Below are positions 49,587 through 64,000 of a DNA stretch of 64,000 nucleotides, in pieces. Source of the DNA: a virus. Position 1 is the first letter of the stretch. Every line of letters begins with the position of its first letter. The stretch lies in IMG/VR virus record IMGVR_UViG_3300027777_000023, positions 62,001 to 126,000 of that record; one strand, 5' to 3'. The position numbers and the translations under genes are program-made. Below the pieces are notes generated by a model. It saw nothing but the letters and a program-made list of their open reading frames with translations, made no database searches and was not told the DNA's origin.

Positions 49587-50951
49587 ATGAGCGACTGCGG
49601 CAATCATTCTAATTCCTTTCACACGCGTCGAGAATTTCTTACAGACTTTGGAGCAGGACTTGGTGGGTTATCTCTCGCTGCATTATTTAACATAGATTCA
49701 GCTACAGCAGAAGCTGCATCACCGTTAATAGCAAAACCGTCTCATTTCCCAGTAAAAGCAAAAGCTATTATTCAGTTGTTTGCGAGTGGGGCCCCGTCCA
49801 GTGTTGATACATTTGACTATAAACCCGAACTTCAAAAGAATGATGGAGTAGAGATTGGCAATGGAAGGTTATTGGGTTCTCCTTTTAATTTTCCAAAATT
49901 TGGAAAATCGGGCTTAGAAATTTCTGAAGTGTGGTCTAAACTAGGGCAGCATGCAGATGATATGGCAATCATCAATTCTATGTTTGCAGAGATACCTGAT
50001 CATGGTATTGCAGCAAAGATGTTTAATACAGGTTCTGCTCAACTACCTAAACCAAGTCTTGGTAGTTGGATGGTATACGGTCTTGGTTCTTTAAATCAGA
50101 ATATGCCTGGATTTATTTCATTAAACGGAAACGCTGATTGGAGACAATGTGCGTTTCTTCCAGGGATGTATCAAGGATGCAACGTGCAGTATCGATCTAC
50201 AATCAAAGCTGAAGAAATTTTAGCAAATATTCGCAGTGAGTTTTCTACTCAAGAGCGTCAACGCCGTCAGATTGATTTTGCAAAAGTATTAAATGCCAAT
50301 CATATGGCTCAATTGCAGAGAGATGTTCAACTTGAATCTCGTATTGAAGCGTTTGAAACAGCGTTTAAGATGCAGACAGAAGCTACTGATGCGTTTGACA
50401 TTAAGAAAGAACCTCAAGCTATACATGAGCTGTATGGTGCAGGTGAGGAGGCAGCAAAGATGATTGTTGCACGCAGACTAGTTGAAAGAGGGGTTCGTTT
50501 TGTTCAAGTGCAGGTTGGTGGGTATGATCATCATACAGACATTAAGGGCAGCATGACAAGAACAGCTGAAAGATACGACAAACCATTCTCTGCTCTATTA
50601 ACTGATCTTAAACAAAAGGGGTTGCTTGAATCCACTCTTGTTATTTGGGGTGGTGAGTTTGGTAGAACCGTGACAGCAGGAGGAGGTGCAGGTTTACCAG
50701 GCAGAGACCACAACGGTAAAGCATTCTCTGTCTGGATGGCTGGGGGCGGTGTCAAGGGTGGTCAGCGTTACGGTGAAACAGATGAAACAGGCGGTAAAGT
50801 GGTTAAAGACGCGGTACACATGCACGACTTCCATGCTACTATATTAGCTTTAATGGGATTTGATCACACCAAACTGACTTATAACTACAATGGTAGAGAT
50901 TTTCGTCTAACAGATAACTTTGGTAATGTAATTAAAGATATTATTGCGTAA
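49587..50951 (+). CDS. DUF1501 family protein with Tat signal
   Basis: 454 residues, full length for the family. The N-terminus carries a twin-arginine signal (HTRREFLTDFGAGLGGLSLA). The body matches DUF1501: IIQLFASGAPSSVDTFDYKP, SMFAEIPDHG, GGYDHHTD, LVIWGGEFGRT and GRDHNGKAFSVWMAGGG, a fold related to sulfatase/alkaline phosphatase. In Planctomycetota and Verrucomicrobiota such genes pair with PSCyt/DUF1549/DUF1553 genes, as here. The substrate is unknown. Confidence 0.92.
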   Translation: MSDCGNHSNSFHTRREFLTDFGAGLGGLSLAALFNIDSATAEAASPLIAKPSHFPVKAKAIIQLFASGAPSSVDTFDYKPELQKNDGVEIGNGRLLGSPFNFPKFGKSGLEISEVWSKLGQHADDMAIINSMFAEIPDHGIAAKMFNTGSAQLPKPSLGSWMVYGLGSLNQNMPGFISLNGNADWRQCAFLPGMYQGCNVQYRSTIKAEEILANIRSEFSTQERQRRQIDFAKVLNANHMAQLQRDVQLESRIEAFETAFKMQTEATDAFDIKKEPQAIHELYGAGEEAAKMIVARRLVERGVRFVQVQVGGYDHHTDIKGSMTRTAERYDKPFSALLTDLKQKGLLESTLVIWGGEFGRTVTAGGGAGLPGRDHNGKAFSVWMAGGGVKGGQRYGETDETGGKVVKDAVHMHDFHATILALMGFDHTKLTYNYNGRDFRLTDNFGNVIKDIIA

Positions 50952-50955
50952 TCAT

Positions 50956-53928
50956 ATGAAAAAAAGTTTGGTTTTTCTTGCGTTGTTTACCGCATCCTGC
51001 AGTAATATCTTTGCAAAACAAGACTTTACATCTGAACAGTTAGATTTTTTTGAAGCAAAAGTACGACCGCTTTTAAACGAGAAGTGTTTAGAATGTCATT
51101 CTAATGAAAAAGGAAAAGTTAAAGGTGGGCTTTCTTTAGACTCGAGACAAGAGATTCTCAAGGGAGGTGAAAATGGAGATGTCTTTAATAAAGACAGTGT
51201 ATCAAAGAGCTCTTTGCTAAAAGCCATTAACTGGAACGGTGACCTTCAAATGCCGGAAAAAAAGAAACTCTCTGACGAACAGATATCTATTTTTACACAA
51301 TGGTTTGAGATGGGTATTCCCGACACAAGACAGGTGGGAGATAAAGCTTTTAAAAACACTAAGAAAAAAAATTATTGGTCTTTTCAGCCTGTTGTTAAGC
51401 CTAAGATACCTTTAGTAAAAAATGAGAGTTGGTGCTACAACACTGTTGATAGATTTGTATTAGCTAAACTTGAAGACAAAAAAATTATACCAGCTGTAAC
51501 GGCACGTAAAGAAACTTTAATCCGTAGAGCTTATTTTGATCTCATAGGTATACCTCCAACACCCAGACAAACAGCAGAGTTTGTTGTAGATGAATCAAGC
51601 AATGCATTTGAAAAGGTTGTTGATAAACTATTGGCTGACCCTGGATATGGAGAGCGTTGGGGTAGACATTGGCTTGATACTGCCAGATATTCAGATACAA
51701 CAGGCGAGCCTAATAATAATGTTAAAGATTATAGATATTCTTATGCTTGGTCTTATAGGGATTGGGTTATTAATTCATTTAATAATGACATGCCCTATGA
51801 TCAATTCTTAAAGAATCAATTGGCGGCCGATAAAATACCAAATAATAATGTTGCCAATCTAGCGGCATTAGGTTTTCTGACTATAGGTCAGAGATTCAAT
51901 AATATGGATGATGTTATCAATGACCGTATCGATGTTGTTGGTAGAGGTATGCTGGGGCTAACACTAGCGTGCGCCCGTTGTCACGACCATAAATTTGACC
52001 CAATTACTTCAGAAGATTACTATGCGTTACGAGGTATATTTTTAAGCTGTAATGAGCCAAGTGAAGGACCTATTATTGCGGGCGATTCAAATTCTCCTAA
52101 GTATATCGAATTCACTAATAAGATGAAAGAATATGAACAAAAGTCTTATCAAGCTTATTATACTATAGTGAGAGAACATGGAAATAAAATCAGAAAGAAC
52201 GCCCAAGCTATGGCTGAGTTTATAATGGTTCTTGGGAAAAACCCTACCGTTGAACAAAGAGAAAAAGCATCTGAAATTGCTAAGAAAAATAAGTTGGATG
52301 AACGAGAAATTGCAGACAATTTTGGCAGAAAATTTAAACCAAATGATCCGTTGCTTGGGCCGTTTGCAAAAATGCATAACGATAAACTTACTATTGAAGA
52401 AGTGATAAACGACAAAAAACAAAAACTCTCTCCTGTAGTTTTTGAATTTTTAAAGAAGCAACAAACATCCCCAACAACTGATATAGAAATTGCAAGATTA
52501 GTTGGCAGTTTTTTTGAAGAAATTGAAACAAAGGCAGCTTCGGTTTTTGCTCAAATAATGAACCCTGAAACAAAATTAGAAGACGCTAATTTCAATAAAG
52601 ATCTAGCAGATGTAATTGTTTTCCCGTTTGAGTTAAATTTAATGTCAGATCTTTCAATAGAGAAGCTTAAACAAATTGCTGAGAAATTTCCCATGCAACA
52701 ACAAGGTGAATTAAGAAACAAAGCTTTTTTAAATCAAATTAATGAATTAAAGTTAACTTTTAAAGGCGGTCCAGTAAGAGCAATGATTATTGAAGATAAG
52801 CCTAAACCTGTAGACTCACCACTGTTTGTTAGAGGTAATGCACCAAAGGCTGGAGAAAAAATAAAAATAGTGCCAAGAAAGTTTATTGAAGTTTTAAACA
52901 CTAACAACCTATCTGAATTTAGTAAGAGTGAAAGTGGCCGCTTAGAACTAGCAGAAGCTGTTGCAAGTAAAAATAACCCTCTTACGGCTCGAGTGATAGT
53001 AAATAGAGTGTGGATGTATCATTTTGGAGAAGGATTAGTGAGAACACCGGATGACTTAGGCAATCAATCAGGTATACCAACCCACCCTGAACTGTTAGAC
53101 TTTCTTGCTAATTGGTTTATGGAAGATTATGGGGCAAAGAAACCAGCCTGGTCGTTGAAAGCTTTACATAAAGCGATAATGCTCTCAAAGACATATCAGC
53201 AAAGTAGCAACACCATTTCTAAAATTCAATTAGATGAATATAGCAAGTTAGACCCGGGTAATAGCCTACTCTGGCATGCTAATGTACGTAGATTGGATTT
53301 TGAATCTTACAGAGATTCGTTGTTGAGTATGGGTAAAGTACTACAGAGAGATGTTGTAGGTGGGCCTTCTTTTAATGTACTTGAAGAGCCTTTTATATTT
53401 AGACGAACAGCATATGCGTATATAGACAGAGCAAATATGCCTGATGTAATGATGCAGTTTGATATGTCAAACCCAACTGAGCCAAACACGAAGAGAACCA
53501 GCACCATTGTACCGCAGCAAGCATTGTTTTTAATGAATAGCCCGCTTGTCGCAAACATCGTACAAAACATCTCACACAGACAGGAAATGGTGGATGCTAT
53601 TAAACTTGAAAAAAATACTGATAAAGGTATTATAACCGCATTTAGAATTGTATTACAACGAACACCAACGCTTTCTGAACGAACGTTTGCGTTAAACTTC
53701 TTATTAAAAGAAAGTAAAGAGCAAGAAAATGTAAAAACTGCTATGAATCCTCTAGCTAAAGAAGCTCAGAAAAAGGCTGAAGATAAATACAAACAAGCTC
53801 TAAACAATAATAATTCTCGTAAAGCCATTGTAAACGAAGGCCAGGTAACAGAGCGTGCCGCTTTTTCACCATGGGAAGTTTTAATACAATCTTTAATATT
53901 TACAAATGAAGCAGCGTATGTAAATTAA
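50956..53928 (+). CDS. PSCyt1-DUF1549-DUF1553 (planctomycete-type cytochrome) protein
   Basis: 990 residues from the ATG at 50956. A signal peptide (LVFLALFTASCSNIFA, possibly lipidated) is followed by PSCyt1 with a heme-binding CLECH. Then comes DUF1549/PSCyt2 (RRAYFDLIGIPPTPRQ, WGRHWLDTARYSDT, CARCHDHKFDPITSEDYYAL, a second CxxCH), and the C-terminal DUF1553 domain (NPLTARVIVNRVWMYHFGEGLV; TSTIVPQQALFLMNSPLV). It is an exported c-type cytochrome-like protein of unknown substrate, typical of PVC bacteria. It follows the DUF1501 gene directly and ends one base before the next phage-type gene. It is AT-rich in the middle: one sampled line is 32 percent G+C. Confidence 0.93.
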   Translation: MKKSLVFLALFTASCSNIFAKQDFTSEQLDFFEAKVRPLLNEKCLECHSNEKGKVKGGLSLDSRQEILKGGENGDVFNKDSVSKSSLLKAINWNGDLQMPEKKKLSDEQISIFTQWFEMGIPDTRQVGDKAFKNTKKKNYWSFQPVVKPKIPLVKNESWCYNTVDRFVLAKLEDKKIIPAVTARKETLIRRAYFDLIGIPPTPRQTAEFVVDESSNAFEKVVDKLLADPGYGERWGRHWLDTARYSDTTGEPNNNVKDYRYSYAWSYRDWVINSFNNDMPYDQFLKNQLAADKIPNNNVANLAALGFLTIGQRFNNMDDVINDRIDVVGRGMLGLTLACARCHDHKFDPITSEDYYALRGIFLSCNEPSEGPIIAGDSNSPKYIEFTNKMKEYEQKSYQAYYTIVREHGNKIRKNAQAMAEFIMVLGKNPTVEQREKASEIAKKNKLDEREIADNFGRKFKPNDPLLGPFAKMHNDKLTIEEVINDKKQKLSPVVFEFLKKQQTSPTTDIEIARLVGSFFEEIETKAASVFAQIMNPETKLEDANFNKDLADVIVFPFELNLMSDLSIEKLKQIAEKFPMQQQGELRNKAFLNQINELKLTFKGGPVRAMIIEDKPKPVDSPLFVRGNAPKAGEKIKIVPRKFIEVLNTNNLSEFSKSESGRLELAEAVASKNNPLTARVIVNRVWMYHFGEGLVRTPDDLGNQSGIPTHPELLDFLANWFMEDYGAKKPAWSLKALHKAIMLSKTYQQSSNTISKIQLDEYSKLDPGNSLLWHANVRRLDFESYRDSLLSMGKVLQRDVVGGPSFNVLEEPFIFRRTAYAYIDRANMPDVMMQFDMSNPTEPNTKRTSTIVPQQALFLMNSPLVANIVQNISHRQEMVDAIKLEKNTDKGIITAFRIVLQRTPTLSERTFALNFLLKESKEQENVKTAMNPLAKEAQKKAEDKYKQALNNNNSRKAIVNEGQVTERAAFSPWEVLIQSLIFTNEAAYVN

Positions 53929-53929
53929 G

Positions 53930-54376
53930 ATGAAGCGACAGATTTACGAATGCTCTCTTTGTGGCAGAATATGGACTAGGCTCACTTTGAGGATGGAGCA
54001 GGGTAAGACTTGCAATAAAAAGTGTGCGAGTATAAAGGGTTATCTCTGCGGCGATCGTAAAGAGACAGGCATCGAACTAAAGCTGCAGGAGATATTGAGT
54101 GAAATGGGTATAGAGTATACTACTCAAAAACCTTTGTTGGGGGTCACTGTAGCAGACATATTCATTGAACCTAACGTGGCCGTATTCGCTGACGGCACAT
54201 ACTGGCATAGCGGTGCAGCTAAAGAATACAAGGATGCGGAGAAAACAAAAACACTCAAACGCGGTGGGTACGTGGTACTGCGTTTAGAAGAAAAAGAGAT
54301 AAACAAAGATGTTGATAAGATTAAATTAAAATTGCTTGAGGCTTATGGAAAGCGTAGAATAAAGAAAGAATTATGA
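53930..54376 (+). CDS. Vsr-like restriction-fold nuclease with N-terminal zinc finger
   Basis: 148 residues. An N-terminal C-x2-C and a later C-x3-C suggest a zinc finger. The C-terminal part matches very-short-patch-repair/DUF559-type PD-(D/E)xK nucleases: VADIFIEPNVAVFADGTYWH and TKTLKRGGYVVLRLEE. It could be a nicking endonuclease or a mobile element nuclease. ATGA overlap with the next gene. Confidence 0.75.
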   Translation: MKRQIYECSLCGRIWTRLTLRMEQGKTCNKKCASIKGYLCGDRKETGIELKLQEILSEMGIEYTTQKPLLGVTVADIFIEPNVAVFADGTYWHSGAAKEYKDAEKTKTLKRGGYVVLRLEEKEINKDVDKIKLKLLEAYGKRRIKKEL

Positions 54377-55263
54377 ATACAGAGCAGGCATACATCAACG
54401 GGTTTGTTAAGAGAGCATCGCAATACGGCTTCAACCAGGATGAGGCTCTTTATATACTAAAGAGGGCAAACACTCAGGGGATAAAAAATCCCATTAAACC
54501 TGACCCTATGTGGGAATCTGGTAAAGCTCCCACCACAACCCAAACCGCCGCAGCTCCCAAGATTACTGCAGCTAAGCAGAATAATGCCGTGCAGCCCTCT
54601 GCAGATCCAGCGCCAACATCAATGCCTTCCAGAGCATCCATGATGACACAAACACCTGAAACCGTTGCTCAAAATCGAGAAATAGCTAATATTCCGTTGA
54701 GTGGTATGACACCAAAAAATCAATGGGAATCGCAGTTGCATAAGATCATGGCACAAAAACCTGTATTTAATGTTGGGGATAATGAAAACAACTTTCGTGG
54801 CGGTATCCGACCTGATAGCACTATCGATGATTTAGCAGCAAAAAACGCACCTTACCCTATAGAAATGGCTGGAGATCACATGAACAATTTAGTGAGGGCT
54901 TTAATGAGCGACGGCACGCCAGCGAAATATATGCACCATTTCCCTGATAGTCCACAAAATGGTGAAACACCACGTAGTGCTTTTCTTCCTTATACTATTC
55001 AGGGTATAAAGGCTAATGATCCTCGAGGAATAAAAATTGATCACGTTAATGAAATTCATAATCACCTAAAAAAATATGATCCAACTTGGGGACCTGATTT
55101 TAGGATACCTGTCGAAAAGCATGATATGCCTGAAGAAGAATCTGATTTACACACGCCTTGGTTAAATTATGCCGGTAGAAAAGCCCAGTTTGAAAAGCTA
55201 TTTGCTGATCGTATAAATAACATGAACGATCCCACAGCAAATCTAACAACAAATTTACAATAA
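54373..55263 (+). CDS. Tag-bearing protein 1 (possible virion cargo)
   Basis: 296 residues. The N-terminus is the shared tag (QAYINGFVKRASQYGFNQDE). Residues 40-110 are Pro/Thr/Ala-rich and disordered; the rest is a soluble domain with His-rich parts (MHHFPDSPQNGE, IDHVNEIHNHLKKYD) that I do not recognise. Its first 50 bases are identical to those of the gene at 55265. Confidence 0.65.
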   Translation: MNTEQAYINGFVKRASQYGFNQDEALYILKRANTQGIKNPIKPDPMWESGKAPTTTQTAAAPKITAAKQNNAVQPSADPAPTSMPSRASMMTQTPETVAQNREIANIPLSGMTPKNQWESQLHKIMAQKPVFNVGDNENNFRGGIRPDSTIDDLAAKNAPYPIEMAGDHMNNLVRALMSDGTPAKYMHHFPDSPQNGETPRSAFLPYTIQGIKANDPRGIKIDHVNEIHNHLKKYDPTWGPDFRIPVEKHDMPEEESDLHTPWLNYAGRKAQFEKLFADRINNMNDPTANLTTNLQ

Positions 55264-55264
55264 T

Positions 55265-55558
55265 ATGAATACAGAGCAGGCATACATCAACGGGTTTGTT
55301 AAGAGAGCATCGCAGTACGGTTATACAAGAGAAGCAGCATTCAAGTTGGCTGGTATAGCTGAAGACACTGGACTAGACATGAAAGATCTGGGTCTTGGTG
55401 GTAATGAGTTTAGTGCCAAACCTTCACCAGCAGGAATCAAGATCAATGAGCAGAATCCACCACCAGTACCTGCCCCAACTGCACAACCAAACAAAGGGTT
55501 TTTGAGTCAATTGTTCAGTCGTCCAGCACCAATACCTATCGCACATACAGCTAAATAA
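55265..55558 (+). CDS. Tag-bearing protein 2
   Basis: 97 residues: the shared tag (QAYINGFVKRASQYGYTREA), then a disordered Pro-rich tail. Possibly a recent partial duplicate of its upstream neighbour, since the first 50 bases match exactly. One base after the previous stop codon. Confidence 0.6.
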   Translation: MNTEQAYINGFVKRASQYGYTREAAFKLAGIAEDTGLDMKDLGLGGNEFSAKPSPAGIKINEQNPPPVPAPTAQPNKGFLSQLFSRPAPIPIAHTAK

Positions 55559-55560
55559 TT

Positions 55561-55929
55561 ATGGCTACCGCAACAACAGTAACAGAAATGAACTCTGGGA
55601 AACACCCAGAAGGAAGTAAGAGATCTTCTCATTGGTCTACCACACGTAAACATCATCTAGAGAAGCACGCTGAGTGTGCTCTTTGTGGTGGTACGAAGAA
55701 ACTAAACGTACATCACATCAAGCCTTTTCATGTACATCCTGAGCTAGAGTTAGAGCCATCTAATCTAATTACTCTTTGCGAAGACAAAGGAAATGGGGTA
55801 TACTGTCATTTATTCTTTGGTCACCTAGGCAACTACAAAAGCATCAATCCGAACGTTGTTGAGGATGTGCTGTTGTGGAAAGAAAAGCTAAGCAATAAAC
55901 CAAAAGACGCAAAAGATTTAGAACAATAA
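55561..55929 (+). CDS. HNH endonuclease
   Basis: 122 residues. HNH core with zinc knuckles: CALCGGTKKLNVHHIKPFHV, ELEPSNLITLC and CHLFFGHLGNYKSINP. No tag. It lies inside the run of tagged genes and may be a homing-type intruder or a packaging-linked nuclease. Confidence 0.88.
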   Translation: MATATTVTEMNSGKHPEGSKRSSHWSTTRKHHLEKHAECALCGGTKKLNVHHIKPFHVHPELELEPSNLITLCEDKGNGVYCHLFFGHLGNYKSINPNVVEDVLLWKEKLSNKPKDAKDLEQ

Positions 55930-55930
55930 T

Positions 55931-56170
55931 ATGAACGTAGAACAACAAGCATACATCGAAGGATTCGTAAAGAGAGCAAGTGAATATAGATTTAGCCGTA
56001 ATGAGGCTATTGAACTATTAAAAACATCTGCCGAGAAAGCTCCATACAACGGAGTTAAGACTTTGGGTGAGCTGTGGAATGAGTTTAGATCTGGTAAACC
56101 CACTATGGCTACTAAGCTTCCTGTATCCGTAGGCACTCCTTCAATCAATCCTAACCTAGTCGTTAAATAA
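55931..56170 (+). CDS. Tag-bearing protein 3
   Basis: 79 residues: shared tag (QAYIEGFVKRASEYRFSRNE, then AIELLKTSA) and a short tail. One base from its neighbours on both sides. Function unknown. Confidence 0.6.
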   Translation: MNVEQQAYIEGFVKRASEYRFSRNEAIELLKTSAEKAPYNGVKTLGELWNEFRSGKPTMATKLPVSVGTPSINPNLVVK

Positions 56171-56171
56171 T

Positions 56172-56555
56172 ATGAACACACAACAACAAGCATACATCGA
56201 AGGATTCGTTAAAAGAGCATCACAATACGGCTTCAACTATAATGAAGCTATTGAACTATTGAAGCAGGCAGCATTAACTGCAGATCAGCACAAATTAGAT
56301 GTGAACCATAATGGGAAGATTGAGGCGAGCGATCTTAAGGCTTTGCGCAATCGTAAAAAGACTGTAAAGACTGCTGGACCTGTACCTGAAATGGATACTC
56401 AGCCTGGCGGTATGACTGCCTCTCGAGCAGCAAATAACCCGGTACGCAATACAGCTCAGGCTCCTGCTCCTGGAGTATCTGCCGCCAGCAAAGCTGATTC
56501 ATTAAAATATAGACTTCCAATTCCCACGGGCGGAACAACAGAACCAAGGAAGTAA
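56172..56555 (+). CDS. Tag-bearing protein 4 with EF-hand-like loop
   Basis: 127 residues. Shared tag (QAYIEGFVKRASQYGFNYNE, then AIELLKQAA), followed by a calcium-loop-like segment LDVNHNGKIEASDLKALR (EF-hand/dockerin pattern) and a Pro/Ala-rich tail. Confidence 0.65.
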   Translation: MNTQQQAYIEGFVKRASQYGFNYNEAIELLKQAALTADQHKLDVNHNGKIEASDLKALRNRKKTVKTAGPVPEMDTQPGGMTASRAANNPVRNTAQAPAPGVSAASKADSLKYRLPIPTGGTTEPRK

Positions 56556-56559
56556 TCTT

Positions 56560-57327
56560 ATGCCTGCCCGTTCAGAAGCTCAACAAAGATTGATGGGGAT
56601 GGCTCTTTCTGCAAAACGCGGCAAGGGTCATTACGGTGGTAAAGTTAAAGAAATTGCAAATAGTATGACTCTAAAACAACTACATGATTTTGCTGCTACA
56701 AAGCATGAAGGACTGCCTGAAAAGAAAGCTTTTGTAGAAGGCTTTGTTAAAAGAGCAAATGAATACGGCTTCAATCAGAATGAGGCTATTGAACTATTAA
56801 AAGAGGCTGAGTCTAGCTGGCTGGGCAGATATATGGCAGCTAAAACAGTTCCTCAGAGCATTGCAATGAATAAAGCTGTGATTATGAATGAAATTGACCC
56901 TACCGGAGAATTTCAAGAAAAAAACCTATTCATGACGCCTGAAACATTTAAAAAGCAGAGAGAGCTTGCATACGGACATTTGAGAAATACTTTAAAAAGA
57001 TCAACTGCAGCTGGTACAGGTAAAAACTTTCTTTTGGGTGCCGGGCTCGGCGGATTAGTGGGAGCGGTACAGGGCGGGGTGTTAGGAGAAGAACTTCACC
57101 ACGATCCACTCACAGGTGCAGGTATAGGAGGATTAGCCGGAGGTCTAACCTTGGGCGGTATAATGGCACTAGAAAACCTTGCAGGAAGATTGAAAAATAA
57201 AGTAATTACTGACGAAGATATTGCAAAAATGCGTGAGCAGCAAAAGCACAATTCGATAACATCTGAATTTATGCCATTTAGAGAGATGATTGACGCGCAT
57301 AGGGCAGGAAAGCCTCGAGAACAGTAA
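56560..57327 (+). CDS. DUF3008-type protein with internal tag and glycine zippers
   Basis: 255 residues. The N-terminal 55 residues match DUF3008 (MPARSEAQQRLMGMALSAKR; DFAATKHEGLP). The shared tag follows (KAFVEGFVKRANEYGFNQNE, AIELLKEA), then two glycine-zipper membrane segments (LLGAGLGGLVGAVQGGVLG; GAGIGGLAGGLTLGGIMALE). Same kind of membrane-crossing segments as the protein at 42894. The fusion suggests the tag is a portable module. Confidence 0.7.
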   Translation: MPARSEAQQRLMGMALSAKRGKGHYGGKVKEIANSMTLKQLHDFAATKHEGLPEKKAFVEGFVKRANEYGFNQNEAIELLKEAESSWLGRYMAAKTVPQSIAMNKAVIMNEIDPTGEFQEKNLFMTPETFKKQRELAYGHLRNTLKRSTAAGTGKNFLLGAGLGGLVGAVQGGVLGEELHHDPLTGAGIGGLAGGLTLGGIMALENLAGRLKNKVITDEDIAKMREQQKHNSITSEFMPFREMIDAHRAGKPREQ

Positions 57328-57333
57328 AACTAA

Positions 57334-58056
57334 ATGAACAAAGCTCAACAACAGCGGGCACTGCAGTATAAGATCTGCATATCAAAGCTAGCTGCTATTG
57401 ATGTGAAGAGCTTTGAGCATCCACCCATAGTTCAGAACACTCCGGTGGATAACATACTGTCTCTCGTACTAGGAAAGAATTATATTCCGCGTCCTCAGCA
57501 TGGTGAAGACGTCGTGGATGCAATGAATCGTGGTAGTAGAGAACTGGATTCTCATGATCTGCAGGCGGACGCTATACTAAATAATCCCGTAACAAAGCGC
57601 CTAGGTTTAGGTGGTACGACTGGTAAGCTAATGGCAGAGTCTCTAAGCTATAGTCCTGAATTAAGGAGCAAGCTATCTCCGTTGTTTGGTGGTGACCCAG
57701 CCCAAGCAGCTAAACATCTACATAGAGGTTTATATAACGCTGGTGCTTTTGGTCCATTATCGTCCGGTAACGCTAAAGACATTATGGGATCGATAAATGA
57801 TAATTTCTATAAGTCTGGAGAAATGGGTAGAGCAATAGCAGCTAAGATAGCTAGAGAAAGACTCATTGGTGGTATGGGAGACAACAAACCTGACAGTGCT
57901 TTTCCTAGAAAAGAACTAGCAAAAGGTAAAAAGCATGAGAGTGAGCACACAGACAACAAGTCTATTGCAAAAGAAATAGCAAAAGACCATCTCAGTGAAA
58001 GATCAGATTATTATACCGCACTAGACAAAAGCAAGCTAGGACATTTTAAGTATTAA
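57334..58056 (+). CDS. Hypothetical protein, possibly virion-associated
   Basis: 240 residues with a Gly/Leu/Lys-rich body (RLGLGGTTGKLMAESLSY; LLxx-rich helices) and no tag. It closes the run before the fibre genes. Not recognised. Confidence 0.6.
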   Translation: MNKAQQQRALQYKICISKLAAIDVKSFEHPPIVQNTPVDNILSLVLGKNYIPRPQHGEDVVDAMNRGSRELDSHDLQADAILNNPVTKRLGLGGTTGKLMAESLSYSPELRSKLSPLFGGDPAQAAKHLHRGLYNAGAFGPLSSGNAKDIMGSINDNFYKSGEMGRAIAAKIARERLIGGMGDNKPDSAFPRKELAKGKKHESEHTDNKSIAKEIAKDHLSERSDYYTALDKSKLGHFKY

Positions 58057-58085
58057 AAGTTGATAAGCTCGTCTGTTTGAAGTAA

Positions 58086-60233
<2,148 letters not shown>

Positions 60234-60259
60234 CCAAATCAAACACAAAATAAAATAAT

Positions 60260-64000
<3,741 letters not shown>

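Overview
This window is a stretch of a large, tailed, double-stranded DNA phage genome (or a phage contig). It carries a replicative helicase, a family A DNA polymerase, single-strand binding and RecA/UvsX-type proteins, a DNA ligase, a portal, a lysis cassette and collagen-like fibres. Two tRNA genes and dense runs of small genes with ATGA overlaps are typical of big phages. No integrase, rRNA or chromosomal housekeeping cluster is seen. Most genes lack a clear Shine-Dalgarno sequence. A DUF1501 protein and a PSCyt1/DUF1549/DUF1553 protein, families best known from Planctomycetota and Verrucomicrobiota, suggest a host in or near the PVC group. That host assignment is an inference.

Layout. 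1-13.6 kb is replication and recombination: partial DnaB-like helicase, ECF-like sigma factor, PolA with a UDG-like N-terminus, HNH-AP2 endonuclease, a GP88-like protein, a ubiquitin-like module, SSB, UvsX/RecA, a RuvC-like resolvase, a HhH glycosylase-like protein and a basic repeat protein. The ubiquitin-like module has a candidate Ubl ending in RGG plus a short tail, a 726-residue unknown, a JAMM protease and an E1/ThiF enzyme. 13.7-29.7 kb holds about 45 mostly small genes, a tRNA-Thr and a nucleic acid repair set: Rnl5-type RNA ligase, DNA ligase, T4-type polynucleotide kinase/phosphatase and Rnl1-type RNA ligase. The kinase gene has an in-frame TGA inside its P-loop. 30.1-35.8 kb is on the minus strand: portal, membrane proteins, spanin-like pair, holin and endolysin. 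35.8-40.8 kb returns to the plus strand with an FN3 protein, a calcineurin-like phosphoesterase, exported and membrane proteins and a tRNA-Arg.

40.8-47.8 kb contains self-contained transcription units. Each has its own promoter and rho-independent terminator, joined by a repeated intergenic sequence. One unit has no convincing gene and looks like a structured RNA of about 480 nt. Between the units lie two long, probably virion-associated proteins. 47.8-54.4 kb holds two membrane proteins, a membrane-anchored papain-like protease, the DUF1501 and PSCyt/PSD1 genes and a Vsr-like nuclease. 54.4-58.1 kb is a run of proteins, five of which share a helical tag of about 30 residues. From 58.1 kb to the end are two collagen-like fibre genes, the second cut by the window edge.

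How it fits together: the first third supplies replication, recombination and transcription control. The repair set could reverse nuclease-based host defences against tRNA or DNA. The ubiquitin-like module could modify phage or host proteins. The right half builds and releases particles and carries accessory exported proteins that may act on the host envelope.
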